Source: Trileptium ribeirensis
Lineage: Eukaryota > Nematoda > Enoplea > Enoplida > Thoracostomopsidae
Assembly: GCA_030248225.1 (NCBI GenBank)
Contig: JASANE010029096.1
Span: 1-64,000, forward strand
Length of the DNA stretch: 64,000 nucleotides
Direction of reading: 5' to 3'
Shown here in pieces: positions 48,801-57,749 of this stretch. Below the pieces are notes generated by a model. That model had not been told where the DNA came from, did no database searches, and saw only the letters and a program-made list of their open reading frames with translations. Every line of letters starts with the position of its first letter. The first letter of the stretch is position 1. Both the position numbers and the translations under genes were made by a program.

Positions 48801-51800
48801 TTCTTTTGGAAGTTACACGTGAATCCAGGGTTATTTTAGGCCCTCCCAAATAGGGGTCAATCAACGGAAAAATTTACTGTAGCAAGGGGTCGTTTCGGAA
48901 ATTAGGGGTCATGACCCCTTGAGGGGTCAGTAATTATATAAAAATTAATATAATATATTTTTTATACATGCATATTTTAGGTTTTGTTACCAAAATAATT
49001 GATCGTTTAGCCTACGATATGCGTGTATATATTGTTACGTATTTCAGACTTACGTTATACAGGTTTTTAAAATCGAAATATTACCGTTTTTACAATTTAA
49101 CAATTTTTTCAGCCATTTTTAAATTTTCTAGTGACCCCTTAAGGGGTCAATTTTTTGAAAAACGTAAATTTTAAGTGGTCGTTTTTGCGAAAAAGTAGGG
49201 GTCGGTGTCTAGGGGGAGCTCGCCGGGAGGAGGGGGGAGCCGATCCTTGGGGTCGCCCCCCCCTTCCACCCTCTAAAATAACCCCAGTGAATGTATTTAA
49301 TACAGTCTTGCAGCTCTTCGGACGCAATTTGTAATCGTTTTCATGGCGGACTACGGCATTGCATGTTTTGAAACAGACCAATTTTTTGGACCGCATTAAA
49401 AGTTTGTTAACGACTGAAGGTTCAGAATATATTATTAAAATGAACAAAAATTTACCATTGAACCTATTTTCCATATCACATAAGCTCAATTTTAATGATT
49501 TCGACACAAATCCATTAATAATTAATTTCCGAATGAAAAACGCTCCGTGATAACAGTATAACACTTACAGCGAAAGCAAGATAGCTTTTGCACACATGCA
49601 TTAATAGTTTCGGTATAATACAGACTCTTTTCATATACCAAAGATGTAGGTAAATAAAACAATATAGTGTGTATAGCATAACAAGAAAAATTTGGATAAA
49701 TTCAATGTGTCCGCATATAAAGACATTATTATCAGTAGTTTTCGACAAAAAATTTCGTTTTCATCTTTCAATAAAGCTTAAAAATGCTGAAGCAATCAAC
49801 ATATGGCTTACATTTCATAAAAAATGAGTAAATTACGAAAAAGTGGACATGTTCTCTTTGTCATCGGACAGACGGTAAAAATGAATAATTAGGGAGAAAA
49901 GTGGATGACGCATCCAAAAATGAAAAATAAAAAGAAATATCTTCGCACGTGGTGTAACCACCATATCATGCGGATTTGTGTATGTGTGCATGTATGCATT
50001 GAAAAACCAGTGCGTCTAATTGGCTATAGAAGTTTTCGGCTGAGTTTTGCGTAGCACAGTCGCTTCCAGTTTAGTTTGTTTCTGCAAACAAGAACATAAT
50101 CGTTATGCAATAATTATTGCACGGAGTCACACACATTATCCTTTGCTTGTACATACGCGAAACATTAACCATCGCATTTTCGCATAGCAAATTCAAATTC
50201 ATAGACTTCATTCAGACATCGCGTGAACAAAATACTTTCTGCTGCGTAAAATAGTGCAGAAATATTATGTAAAAAAGTGAAAATTCTATCCACACAATTA
50301 CCTAAATTACGTAGGCGTTTATGTTCAAGCAAAGTATCCTTTTCTTTTCTGTTAGCGCCAAATTTGTTAGCACCAATGCCCGAACTACCATCAGTTCCTT
50401 CTAGAGACGCATCAGTTAGAGAGGTTTGGTCGGTTGCAATCAAAGGATTAATACCGATTTTGAACATCTCTTCAAATTTAACGAAATCGATGTTCTAAAA
50501 TAGGAGACTGCTAAAATTTACACAATAGCTTTAAAAAGTTTTAATTACTGTAGGATTAGTTTGAAAATTGCTTTTTAAATTCCGTCCCTGAAGCGCTTCT
50601 ACGGTTATTTCTTTTGGTTTTCCGTAACTGTCTCAGAAGTACCTGGGGGATCGAACTGGGGGCCCCCAGATCGAACTAGGGGCACCTTAGGGCGATAAAT
50701 TCGGTTCCTCCCAGGTCAAACTGGGAGGACCCCCAGCTGAACTGAGGGCCTGAAAAAATCATAAATGGGCGATTCACAGTAAACATACAATAATAATATA
50801 TGTACATTATATACGAAAACCCTATGGATTAACGGCAATTATACTGTTATTTAGCCCCGCAGGGCTAAAAATTTAGGGCATTTTTAGTTCTATAAGAAAA
50901 ATTTGTCATATTTTTTACTTCACAGAGAAAAATTGGCCTATTTTGTAGTCGTGCAGAAAATTACCTGGGGCACCTGAGGGGGTTGAACTTGGGGAAGACA
51001 AAAATACGTGGCGGCTGAACTGGGGCCACATGGGAGAGGCCGAAATACCTGGAAGAGGCCTCTTCGCCACTCCGTGGTAAAGCCAGTTCTTAGATATTTT
51101 TTGCTTCTCGTTAAAAAAGTAATTACAAGAATTTTTGGATTTCAAAGGGTCATTGAACCGGATGGTGCCTCCATTTCCTGTCCTGCTTCACACAAATTGC
51201 GAAGCGGGAAACACCCGGTTCATGCCCTAGGCTAAATTTTCAGTGAACAAGTTAAAGATTAAGACAACAGTAACAACACGTAGCAGTAAAAAAACACCGC
51301 CTGAAGATAAGCAGCATTAGTAACCAGATAAATAAGCTATGCTTAATCATTTATGCTAAAAATGCTACTTTGGAAGCACCTTTAACACTAATATGTAAAG
51401 GTGTTTGATCTGTTTAGACCACTACTGTTCATTAAGTTTTACAGCTTTGTGGACCAATCCAGGCCTAAGGTATATTATTAAAAGACCCAAACATTAACCC
51501 ACCACTTTTTGATCATCTGGTGGAAGATGCCCAATTTTATTTTGTCATATTTTTTGGTTGCTTGGTTATCCAGAAACTTATATCCTTACTCTTCGAGTTA
51601 TCTGTGTTGTGGTGATCGAATATTGTTGAAAATTTTGAATTCGTAGAAAATTTTGCCAGGGGGGCATGAATCGGTGGGGGAGGTATGGTTCCGAAACGGG
51701 GGGCTCTCGATTTTGCCAGGGGCATAGCCAAGAAAAACGTTAAATATGGTGTCAGAAACACTGCCAAAACGCTTTTAATAGAGAGAAAGCGATTTTGAAG

Positions 51801-54800
51801 CAAATTTTGACAAACTTGCGAAATTTTTAGCTTCATGAAGGAATTTTAGTACAAATTTTGATCAAATTTTTTGTACTTTGGACCGGCTGGAAACAAAAAA
51901 ATTTGCCAAGAGGCGATCAAACAGGGTGCTCCCGGTTTATTCCAAAATTTTGCCAGGGGGCATGAACCGGCGGCACCTGTTTTGAACCACGGGAACCGCA
52001 AACTGGCAGACCCCCACAATTTAGAGAACCTAGTTGAATTATGAGTGTAGTGAGTAAAATGAGCGCAGCGGAGAATTCTCACTGAACAAAGTGGCAAAAT
52101 TTTGACAGTGTCCGTTTCTAGGTTTTTTCCGAGCGAAATGCATGATTCATCTTCGGCTGGTGGATTGATTCGTACAACGGTTTTTTGGAAGCTTGAAATA
52201 TCTGTGCCAGTTAGACACGAAGACGAATTAATACGGAAACTGAATACACGAAAACCACAATATCTGCGTAACCACTAGAGCAATGTGGCTGTTATTGCTC
52301 TCATTCTATAGAGCAACTTCATCATCTGTGTAACTACGCATTCTGCATTCTGTAGAGCAATTAATCATATTATTAATTTGGCTGTTATTGGTCTCATTCT
52401 ATAGAGCAACTTCATCATCTTTGTAACTACACATTCTGCATTCTGTAGAGCAATTAATCCTAGCTCCGCAATAAGCGGGTATATCTTCTCAACTATCCTA
52501 GAAATATGGTTTATATTCGGCTCACCTTGTAAGTTGCTGCTCAATATACTTGTAAGTTGCTACTGCACAATATGCTGTGTACCTCTTTCTAAATTACACA
52601 GTCAACATTGAGAATTCACCAGCTTGGCGATGAGAAAAGCTACTAGTTTTATTGTGAATGCATTTCAAACTTGCACGCAGTCTCAGTTTTCTTTAAGACA
52701 AGAGCATTCGAAATCGAATACTGAAATCATAGTTAACCACTGAAAACGAAGACCAGATATTATCGCATCGGCATGAAAGCATGTTACTTGCAATAGATGT
52801 CTGCTAGGCAGCCAACACAGTTAACAAAATATGGTAATATTGAGGTTTTGTATTAATATGTCCTTCGTAGGCCAATATCGGAACTTTGGCAAATTGACCA
52901 CGATACGTTTGTCATCGTATACGCATAAGCAATAAATGCTACAATTTCCTTCTTTTCGTCACTAAATATTGCTTATACCTTCAAAGTCGCTTATTAATAA
53001 CATTACAAATATAATCAAACCTGCATAATTTTGTCGTCATCCATTTCGTTAAATATTGTTCCTCGAACTTGATTTGGCTTCAATGGTATCCAATTCAGCT
53101 GTGGCAATTTATATTTCGTCTGAATCTTCCGTTTAATAGTCATCACTGTAATAATAATTTTACCGACAAAAAATTGTACCTTCTAGTGAAATACGAATAA
53201 AATGAGACAGGAACATAAGCCGTAAGGTATCATCTCGTGAACAGCGATGTGTTCTCTCATAAACGCTATCATACCAAGCATGATGGGCAATGTCCCTCCA
53301 TCACCAATGGAAGCCAATAATTGTAAACCATGGCAAAACGCATTAAACATATTTTATTCTTCTCAGTGGACAAAACTAACAATTTGGAATAATAATGAGC
53401 GTTACTGCATTCTCCTAGGCGGCATAAAGAGAGGTGAGAGATCTGACGAGTTTAGCGGCCAAAATCTAGTTCTGCCTAGAGATTTTGTCAATCATTCAAC
53501 ATTTGTGTAGAACTTTTTAATGTGGGCCTTCACCCCGTAGAAAAACAAAAAACCCATGGTATAGAATTATTGTCAACAGTCATATTTTTGTTTCTAAGCC
53601 ACAATACATAGCGAAACATACATCGACTAGACCATGCTTTCAATATATTTTATATTCTCGTTCACTAATATAGAACAGGTGCAATTCAAAAAATCTAACA
53701 GTTACGGAGTATAACAATAACGTCATTTAATATCTAATAATATATAATGGAACATTATACCCTCCACGAAATCCATGATAATAGCTTTAAGGTACAAGTG
53801 CTACGATAAAATCATAAACACAATCAGATCATCCATTCTAGAATTGCAAATCGATAACGTCTAGAGTCGACGTCATTGTGGCTTAACCCGTTTTGTTCTC
53901 TCTAGCTATCATTCCTGGATAAATATCAAGACCCCGCAGAGTATCGAACTCTCATATAAAGAATTAGATACCCCACTCACTCAGTATTTGTTAATACCTA
54001 ACTAAAAATTCGACAAATAAATTTTGTAGTCTGAAAAGCCAGTTGCTAGTTGCTCAACGACAAGCGTTTTTAAAATATACGAAACTTCATTTCAATATAA
54101 CACCGGTTGCTTCATAAACATATGGTGCCCACTAATCTGTCATTTGCCTGAAAAAGAATGAATTGTAACCCACCCTACCTGAAAAATATTTAACTATGCG
54201 ATAGGAGAACTCAATAGTGAAAACATATATGTACGTGAAAAAATATAATACAGTGGTGCAAATGATTATAAGCAAAAGCAAAACGTTGCGATAGCACGGT
54301 TTATTACGCAAAACTTTGCACAACTTGGCTTAGAAATCCACAACAATATTTTCTGTTGATACCAGATTTTACATTTTTTAGTCTTTAGTACAGTGAAACA
54401 CTAAAAATTTAACTATTTTTGGGTGTCTCATTCCATGCGTTCGCATGCACTACTGTTGCCAGCATCAAATGACTTTTATCTATCTATATCAGTGAGTAGT
54501 CGTAACCGGATATGTGGATTTTTGCCGAATCCGGAGCCTAGTATTCTGAATCAGGTAAAATGAAAGGAAGTATTAATCAACCTGTTATTTGTAGGGATGC
54601 ATTATGGTCATTTATACTGTAATTTAACCGGTTAAACAAGTTAAATTGTTTCAAAACTCGTGTCATTGTTTTAAACACTTTATTGTTAAAAAATATACGT
54701 TGAGCATGTCATTACCCCTGCAAGATGCTGCATGCGGCCATAAAAGGTAAATTTTGAAAATCGAAATTTTGGTATTTTTAATTAGCTTTTGGCAAAATTC

Positions 54801-57749
54801 TTGAGTGCCAGATGGATGGTTCTAGATTTTTGATGCAGCTGGATACGACGAATACAATTACTGAACTTACGTGTAAAGAGGCAACTCGGCATTGAGTGGG
54901 GCCGTATAGCGCAAAATTTTTCTTAAAATGACAATTTTCTTGAAAGCTGTCATTTATAATTTCTAATATTCCTAATCCAAACCAAGAAACCGAAAAGTGA
55001 ATTGTTTCTGAAATTTCTCAGCCCGTAGGGTTAGCCCCCGGCAATGTTTGAAAATGTCAAGATCAAAATACGTGCAACACTGTCACGTATATTTTGTCAT
55101 TAACAAGAAAACATACATTCGGCACTGACACAATATTTGTCAGCATTTGGCTCAGCATGTGTTTGATTGACTAAGGTTATTTCCCTGTCCCTTATAAATT
55201 GTTTATTACAGGTCGAGAACCGGGTGTTGCACAACTAAAAGAGCTAAGCAAAAGTCCAAAGAGCACAAAGACAGAATATAATGTTATACAAGTAGCTTCA
55301 AGAATAGCGTTTCAGTCTTGGTTTAGTTTAGTATTTAATTTTTAAAGAAAAATCTTTTGTTACAAAATTCGTCATGCAGATACTCAACAACATGAAACCG
55401 GAACTTCGATTGCAACAAAAACTAGCGGGAACCGGAATTTTGCAAGGTCTTGAATTTCGGTTATTCCTTGCTGTGTTTTATATGCATAATACAGAATCCT
55501 CTGCAAAAAGCACCAGGTGGTACAAATGCGCAACTTTTTTAAATGCTCAAATTCAGGGCAATCTCCATCAAGCAAACACATGCAATGTTGCAATACTTGA
55601 TAGGAACGTCGTTTATTACTGCTTGTTTCTATGACCGCACGTTCTGGATATACTTTTCAGCAAAATGGTATACATACATGACATTATGTACATTGTTGTA
55701 TAATTTTTTCCGTACACTTTGCGTAATGAAAAATACTTACCATTGGAATCGTTAACACCAGGAAGGGATGGAGCAGCTGGTACACCAATGCCAGATTTAG
55801 GGAAGAATGCCGGCGGCGGAGGCGGAGCTGGTGGGGGAGCTAAAATAGCTATAAACAATGATATATGCCAAACTTTGCATGAATGCAGTGTACGACCGGA
55901 TTAAACTGAGTTTGGTTAGCTGGCGATATAGCTTATGACCCGTGCCTGCTATGAACGTGAATGTATGCTCTTTACTGAAGACCGGACATATTTTGAGTTG
56001 TACCATCTTTTCGGCGACTCCACTACGTCATGCATCGGAGGTATATTTTGAATTTCCAGATATTATGCCAACATTTATAATGTTCACAAACCAAACCCAG
56101 AACCTCACTGTCACAGATTAGTACATTTTCTGTACACCTAAGCTGGCTATTCGCAATAAGACTTAACAACTAAAATAATTATTAATCAGCATGTTACGTA
56201 ATGTTATATAAGAGCGATTAAACTTAACCTGCGCCCGCTAACCACCCTATTTTGTTATTTTGAAAAAATTGCGTTACTGAACTTTGTCTACTTAGCTTAG
56301 CTATTTTATGTTCGTGAACATCAAATTTAATGTTTATGGACTAAATTTATCCATTTTAAATTAAAAAGCGTTATGTTTGCCAACAATAACACTACTAACA
56401 CACTAATAGGTCTGTTTTACTCATGATGACACATTTGCATTGAATTTGCTCTTGAACAGATAAGATTCCTAATCCAAATCTAATAATCGTCATGGACATG
56501 TTATTGGCTCACTCTAAAAAAACTAATTTTAGGATAGCAGTCCATTGAATCCCCTGTCATACTTGTTCCATAGCAATGGATGTGGATTCGGCAACGTATT
56601 TTACAAAATAGGATGGTAAGTGGGCGCAGGTAAAGTTTAGTCGTTCATAATGCTGGACATTTTGCAGCCAAATTTTGCGATTTTCGTCTAATATCTGGGT
56701 TCAGCTAGAAGTTCTACACAAGTACATGTTTTCTGTATTCTAAATATATTTAGGCAATTAATTATTACTGTTTCTAATAGAAATACATTATTTGTAAAAT
56801 AGTTAAAAGGTCATGCCTAATATACGATATAAAGTAGTTGTATCCATCACATTGAAATTACAGTGCGCGCCATAAATGACAGTGTTGTTGCTTGAATTGA
56901 CAGTTTGACAAATTTTATCCAAATAAAATGAACTAATGACGAAAATTCAAAATTTAATCATCACAACTTTTAAGAAAAATACATTTCAGGCATGTTTCAC
57001 AATGTATGCTAATCGAACTTATCATGTTGGAAGTTTATAGAGTAAATGCAATTGCTTTCTTATTCAGCAATCCCTAAAACCAAATACCCATGTACCTTCC
57101 GTACAAATTAAAAATACCATGGTGTATACTCAGTCCATCTGCTGCAAAGAAACTCACTTAGCCAGTTTTGAAAGTTTCACAGTTGGGGGGATTTTAAATA
57201 ATCATAGCTACAGCTCGAAAAACCTGCCCCGACAATATTTCAAAACATCACTCGATGTTTCAATCCGCCGCCTCTAGGAAGAAACCTAAAATATTGGGAG
57301 ATACTAGGTGGCCAAAATAAAAAACGTTTCCAAACCTAGCTGCACAGTAAGACTTTGTTAGGCGCTGCGTAAAAAAACAATTACGAATGTCTGTCAATCC
57401 AAATTGTCCGAATGTCTGAAGAATTATGCGAAACCACAGATAGACAAAAAGTTATTGCGCTAGTGAACAGTAAGATTTTATGGGTACAGATAGCTACATT
57501 ACACAAACATTGTTAGTGTGGATATTCCCAGCGCAGTGTTTAATATATCACAAAATAACGCCGTAACAAAATTATAAAAGCAACCGTTACCGGGCGTATT
57601 TATTAAGGGAGATAATGGCGCTGTCGGTGCGGGCGGCGGATGTGCCACAAGAGGTAAGAGAGGTTGTTGATGAGATTGCGAAATCGCGGGCGATGGTGCA
57701 TCAATACTGCTGGTTGAATGACTTTCAGATTTCTGCGGATGAAATCCAG
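30407..57749 (-). CDS. Formin of the FMNL/FRL class (partial: FH1 and N-terminal FH2, seven exons)
   Basis: Formins nucleate and elongate unbranched actin filaments; FH1 recruits profilin-actin and FH2 forms the ring around the filament end. Seven minus-strand exons (57749-57591, 55839-55741, 53145-53021, 50494-50302, 48325-48268, 43849-43780, 30484-30407) join with matching phase at all six junctions, giving about 260 residues. Proline runs (FH1) lead into [19 protein letters not shown], a pattern typical of FMNL rather than Diaphanous or DAAM formins. Then follow [43 protein letters not shown] and [15 protein letters not shown] Gly/Ser-rich insert lies after FEEMFK. The N-terminal GTPase-binding/FH3 region, the rest of FH2 and the DAD tail were not found. 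Introns of 1.8-13.3 kb are full of transposons. The C. elegans counterpart would be frl-1. Confidence 0.85.
31250..31771. mobile_element. 522-bp inverted-repeat element
   Basis: The left end GGTGACACTCTACGCATTTT... and the inverted right end GGCGACACTCTTCAGATCGC... share about 45 bp, including a TTATCGACCTCGGTACG block. Similarity extends weakly outward by about 15 bp (AACCAC on both sides). The interior open frames on both strands show no transposase motif. Superfamily not determined because no clean target duplication was fixed. Confidence 0.55.
31790..36789. other. 5-kb stretch of formin intron without recognised features
   Basis: Base composition is more even than in the flanks and there are several short hairpins, for example CGGTTGTCGGGACAACCG near 34518. 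I see no exon, LINE or terminal repeat. The block at 36360-36780 is GC-richer (GGGCTCTCGGGGGAGAGCCC is a hairpin) and may be transposon-derived. Confidence 0.4.
36789..36833. repeat. (TA)n microsatellite
   Basis: About 45 bp of alternating TA, continued at 38013-38034 on the other side of the hAT insertion. Confidence 0.9.
36834..38012. mobile_element. Non-autonomous hAT element, copy 2 (1179 bp)
   Basis: Ends CAGGGAATAACCGGAACC and GGAATTCCGGTTACTCCCTG are inverted repeats, with many internal CCGGAACC units. It sits inside a TA microsatellite, so the 8-bp target duplication (ATATATAT) cannot be distinguished from the repeat. Colinear with copy 1 (23035-23967) except for about 230 bp at 37036-37270 missing there. 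No intact transposase. Confidence 0.85.
38013..38034. repeat. (TA)n microsatellite, right part
   Basis: Continuation of the TA run interrupted by the hAT element. Confidence 0.85.
38035..38790. other. Hairpin-rich stretch and degenerate ATGGTAC-type repeats
   Basis: Between 38140 and 38480 several short perfect hairpins follow each other: GGTCTCGTCAGAAAGACC, TCCTCATTCGTGAGGA, CGTGACGGGTATCCGTCACG and GGCAAGGGCTCGCC. From 38640 the sequence repeats TTTATGGCC..ACGGTAC-like motifs that continue into the 259-bp repeat. Both strands are open here, but no protein is recognisable. Confidence 0.45.
38791..39049. repeat. 259-bp direct repeat, left copy
   Basis: Identical in length to 41445-41703 and differing at only about four positions. 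It abuts the 3' tail of the LINE at 39050 exactly, which makes it a candidate target-site duplication of very unusual length. Confidence 0.85.
39050..41444 (-). mobile_element. 5'-truncated LINE with RNase H domain (I/LOA/R1/Jockey-like)
   Basis: Read on the minus strand it encodes reverse transcriptase ([64 protein letters not shown] in place of YADD). An RNase H domain follows ([48 protein letters not shown]), and then a C-terminal CxxC..H..C block ([19 protein letters not shown]). Endonuclease and first ORF are missing. Two single-base frameshifts, near 40860 and near 39500, break the frame, so it is inactive. The 3' tail is a short (TATC)n run rather than poly(A). It lies in the formin intron, same strand as the gene. 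Confidence 0.85.
41445..41703. repeat. 259-bp direct repeat, right copy
   Basis: Second copy of 38791-39049, starting exactly where the truncated LINE's 5' side ends. It differs from the left copy in about four bases (GATAAAATACAGG against GATTAAATATAAG, and ACGAG against ACGCG). Confidence 0.85.
42101..42498. repeat. 46-bp minisatellite, about nine units
   Basis: The motif AAATGTTGGCCATTACACTG, followed by TGGCCAGGATTATTGG and a variable spacer, recurs near 42101, 42148, 42196, 42238, 42283, 42330, 42375, 42421 and 42468. Units differ by substitutions and small spacer changes. Long open frames over it only reflect the repeat. Confidence 0.85.
42987..43478. mobile_element. hAT-like MITE with GGCC-rich ends
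   Basis: The left end TAGAAGTGAGAATTTTGGTCC and inverted right end TAGATGTGAGAACGGGCC form the terminal repeat. Flanks CTTCAATA and TTTCAACA agree at 6 of 8, consistent with an aged 8-bp duplication. Both arms carry GGGCCGGACC-type sequence. A long hairpin (43181-43245) lies in its middle. Non-coding. Confidence 0.65.
43181..43245. repeat. 65-nt near-perfect palindrome
   Basis: Two 32-bp arms (TAAGAATTTCTTATCGCGTC..., then ATTTCATATATA) are exact reverse complements around a single central base. It is inside the mini-element at 42987. A transcript would form one uninterrupted hairpin. Confidence 0.9.
43780..43849 (-). CDS. Formin exon: FH2, L.P(T) helix
   Basis: Acceptor GTTTTTCAG, donor GAAGAG/GTAAAT. 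One base completes a serine codon, then 23 codons read [20 protein letters not shown] and AEE, corresponding to the D..TL..EFVE.L.RF.PTE segment. It is separated from the next exon by a 13.3-kb intron. Confidence 0.9.
44146..44305. repeat. 80-bp tandem duplication
   Basis: GAAAGCGCTCGGTGATTTTG at 44146 recurs as GAAAGCGCTTGGTGATTTTG at 44226, and the match continues through TATTGCTCCACGTTTCGAAT and GCGGGAGACAG. Confidence 0.75.
44560..45300 (+). pseudogene. Decayed LINE polymerase fragment
   Basis: The plus-strand translation in shifting frames gives [20 protein letters not shown] then FDDDLRIWP, which corresponds to LFINDI...ALFADDLAIW. Further on are [15 protein letters not shown] and [29 protein letters not shown] (split here by frames), matching the thumb block QN.ALRIITG...LL.EA...PL. 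Stops and frameshifts are frequent. It lies in the formin intron on the opposite strand to that gene. Confidence 0.65.
45413..45490. mobile_element. Short member of the CAGTACTCGCC mini-element family
   Basis: CAGTACTCGCTAGAAATTAC at the left and CGACAGTCTTTCTTAGGCG at the right flank a TTCGCTCGTTCGAAAGG centre. At about 78 bp it is the shortest member, essentially just the two ends. Confidence 0.55.
46565..46995. mobile_element. GGGTTATTTTAG-ended element, copy 1
   Basis: The left end GGGGTTATTTTAGGCCCTCC and inverted right end GGGTATTTTAGAGGGGGAAG match. The interior repeats the palindrome GACCCCTTAAGGGGTC and variants at least four times and ends in a G-rich tract. Colinear with 48826-49286. 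Confidence 0.7.
47712..47914. mobile_element. Member of the CAGTACTCGCC mini-element family
   Basis: Right end GACAGTCATTTCTGGCGAGC is the inverse of the family terminus. The left end is worn. The interior has GTTCGAA motifs and TTTGTTAGAGAG shared with 27264-27493. Confidence 0.55.
48268..48325 (-). CDS. Formin exon: FH2 short exon
   Basis: Acceptor TTATTTATAG, donor ACAG/GTGCGT. The 58 bp encode [19 protein letters not shown], matching the NLAITLRK...EI..AI helix of FMNL FH2. It starts two bases into and ends two bases into codons, fitting both neighbours. Confidence 0.9.
48826..49286. mobile_element. GGGTTATTTTAG-ended element, copy 2
   Basis: CAGGGTTATTTTAGGCCCTC at the left pairs with TGGGGTTATTTTAGAGGGTG (inverse) at the right. 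Flanks GTGAATC (48819-48825) and GTGAATG (49287-49293) suggest a 7- to 8-bp target duplication. It shares the GGGGTC palindromes, GTAGGGGTCGGTGTCT and the GGAGCTCGCCGGGAGG tract with copy 1. The proline-rich minus-strand open frame is a by-product of the G tract. Confidence 0.7.
50302..50494 (-). CDS. Formin exon: FH2, FEEMFK block
   Basis: Acceptor CTCCTATTTTAG, donor TTTAG/GTAATT. It begins [15 protein letters not shown], then a Thr/Ser/Gly-rich insert of about 35 residues (around [16 protein letters not shown]), then [14 protein letters not shown]. The FEE.FK and LLE..R..NL blocks bracket the variable linker in other FMNL proteins. It ends one base into a codon. Confidence 0.9.
50640..51240. 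other. G/C-rich repetitive stretch in formin intron
   Basis: Phrases such as ATCGAACTGGGGGCCCCCAG, CTGGGAGGACCCCCAGCTGAAC and GTTGAACTTGGGG recur around a GAACTGGGG theme, with local inverted pairs. It looks like a dispersed repeat without coding potential; ends were not resolved. Confidence 0.4.
51630..52000. repeat. Repeat with TTTTGCCAGGGG motifs
   Basis: TTTTGCCAGGGG followed by GCATGAA/GCATAGCC occurs three times (near 51652, 51713 and 51950), and CAAATTTTGA.. segments lie between. A related block may be at 24030-24370. No coding capacity recognised. Confidence 0.45.
52285..52460. repeat. 94-bp tandem duplication
   Basis: TGGCTGTTATTGCTCTCATTC at 52285 recurs at 52379, continuing in step through TATAGAGCAACTTCATCATC and CATTCTGTAGAGCAATTAATC with few changes. 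Confidence 0.8.
53021..53145 (-). CDS. Formin exon: start of FH2 (lasso/linker)
   Basis: Acceptor TTATTATTACAG, donor ATGCAG/GTTTGA. The encoded [31 protein letters not shown] and [10 protein letters not shown] match the N-terminal lasso of FMNL FH2 domains, including the Trp that docks in the partner subunit. It ends at a codon boundary. Confidence 0.9.
55385..55472 (-). repeat. Fragment of the CCGGAACC hAT family
   Basis: The right side reads TCGGTTATTCCTTG, close to the family terminus, preceded by GGGAACCGGAATTTTGC and AACCGGAACTTCG. The partner end is not evident, so this is a truncated or badly worn copy in formin intron DNA. Confidence 0.45.
55741..55839 (-). CDS. Formin exon: FH1 proline-rich region, second part
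   Basis: Acceptor GCTATTTTAG and donor AATG/GTAAGT on the minus strand. It encodes [18 protein letters not shown] and then [14 protein letters not shown], a profilin/SH3-type proline run. It ends one base into a codon that is completed (GTG) by the next exon. Confidence 0.85.
56215..56643. mobile_element. 429-bp MITE with 40-bp inverted ends
   Basis: CGATTAAACTTAACCTGCGC... at the left and its inverse CGACTAAACTTTACCTGCGC... at the right agree at about 35 of 40 positions, down to CCTATTTTG. The interior is AT-rich and non-coding. A related end occurs at 10225-10260 in the receptor intron. Target duplication unclear, so the superfamily is open. Confidence 0.7.
57591..57749 (-). CDS. Formin exon: FH1 proline-rich region, first part
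   Basis: On the minus strand, GTTGTTTTAG precedes the exon and CCCG/GTAACG is the donor. Two bases, 52 codons and one base encode a Ser/His/Gln-rich stretch and then [20 protein letters not shown]. It joins in phase to the next exon through a shared GCT alanine codon. A plus-strand open frame at 57615 is its shadow. Confidence 0.8.

Noticed and set aside
46842..49564. Minus-strand proline/arginine-rich frames ([12 protein letters not shown])
   Set aside because: They come from the G-rich tract shared by two copies of a non-coding repeat element.
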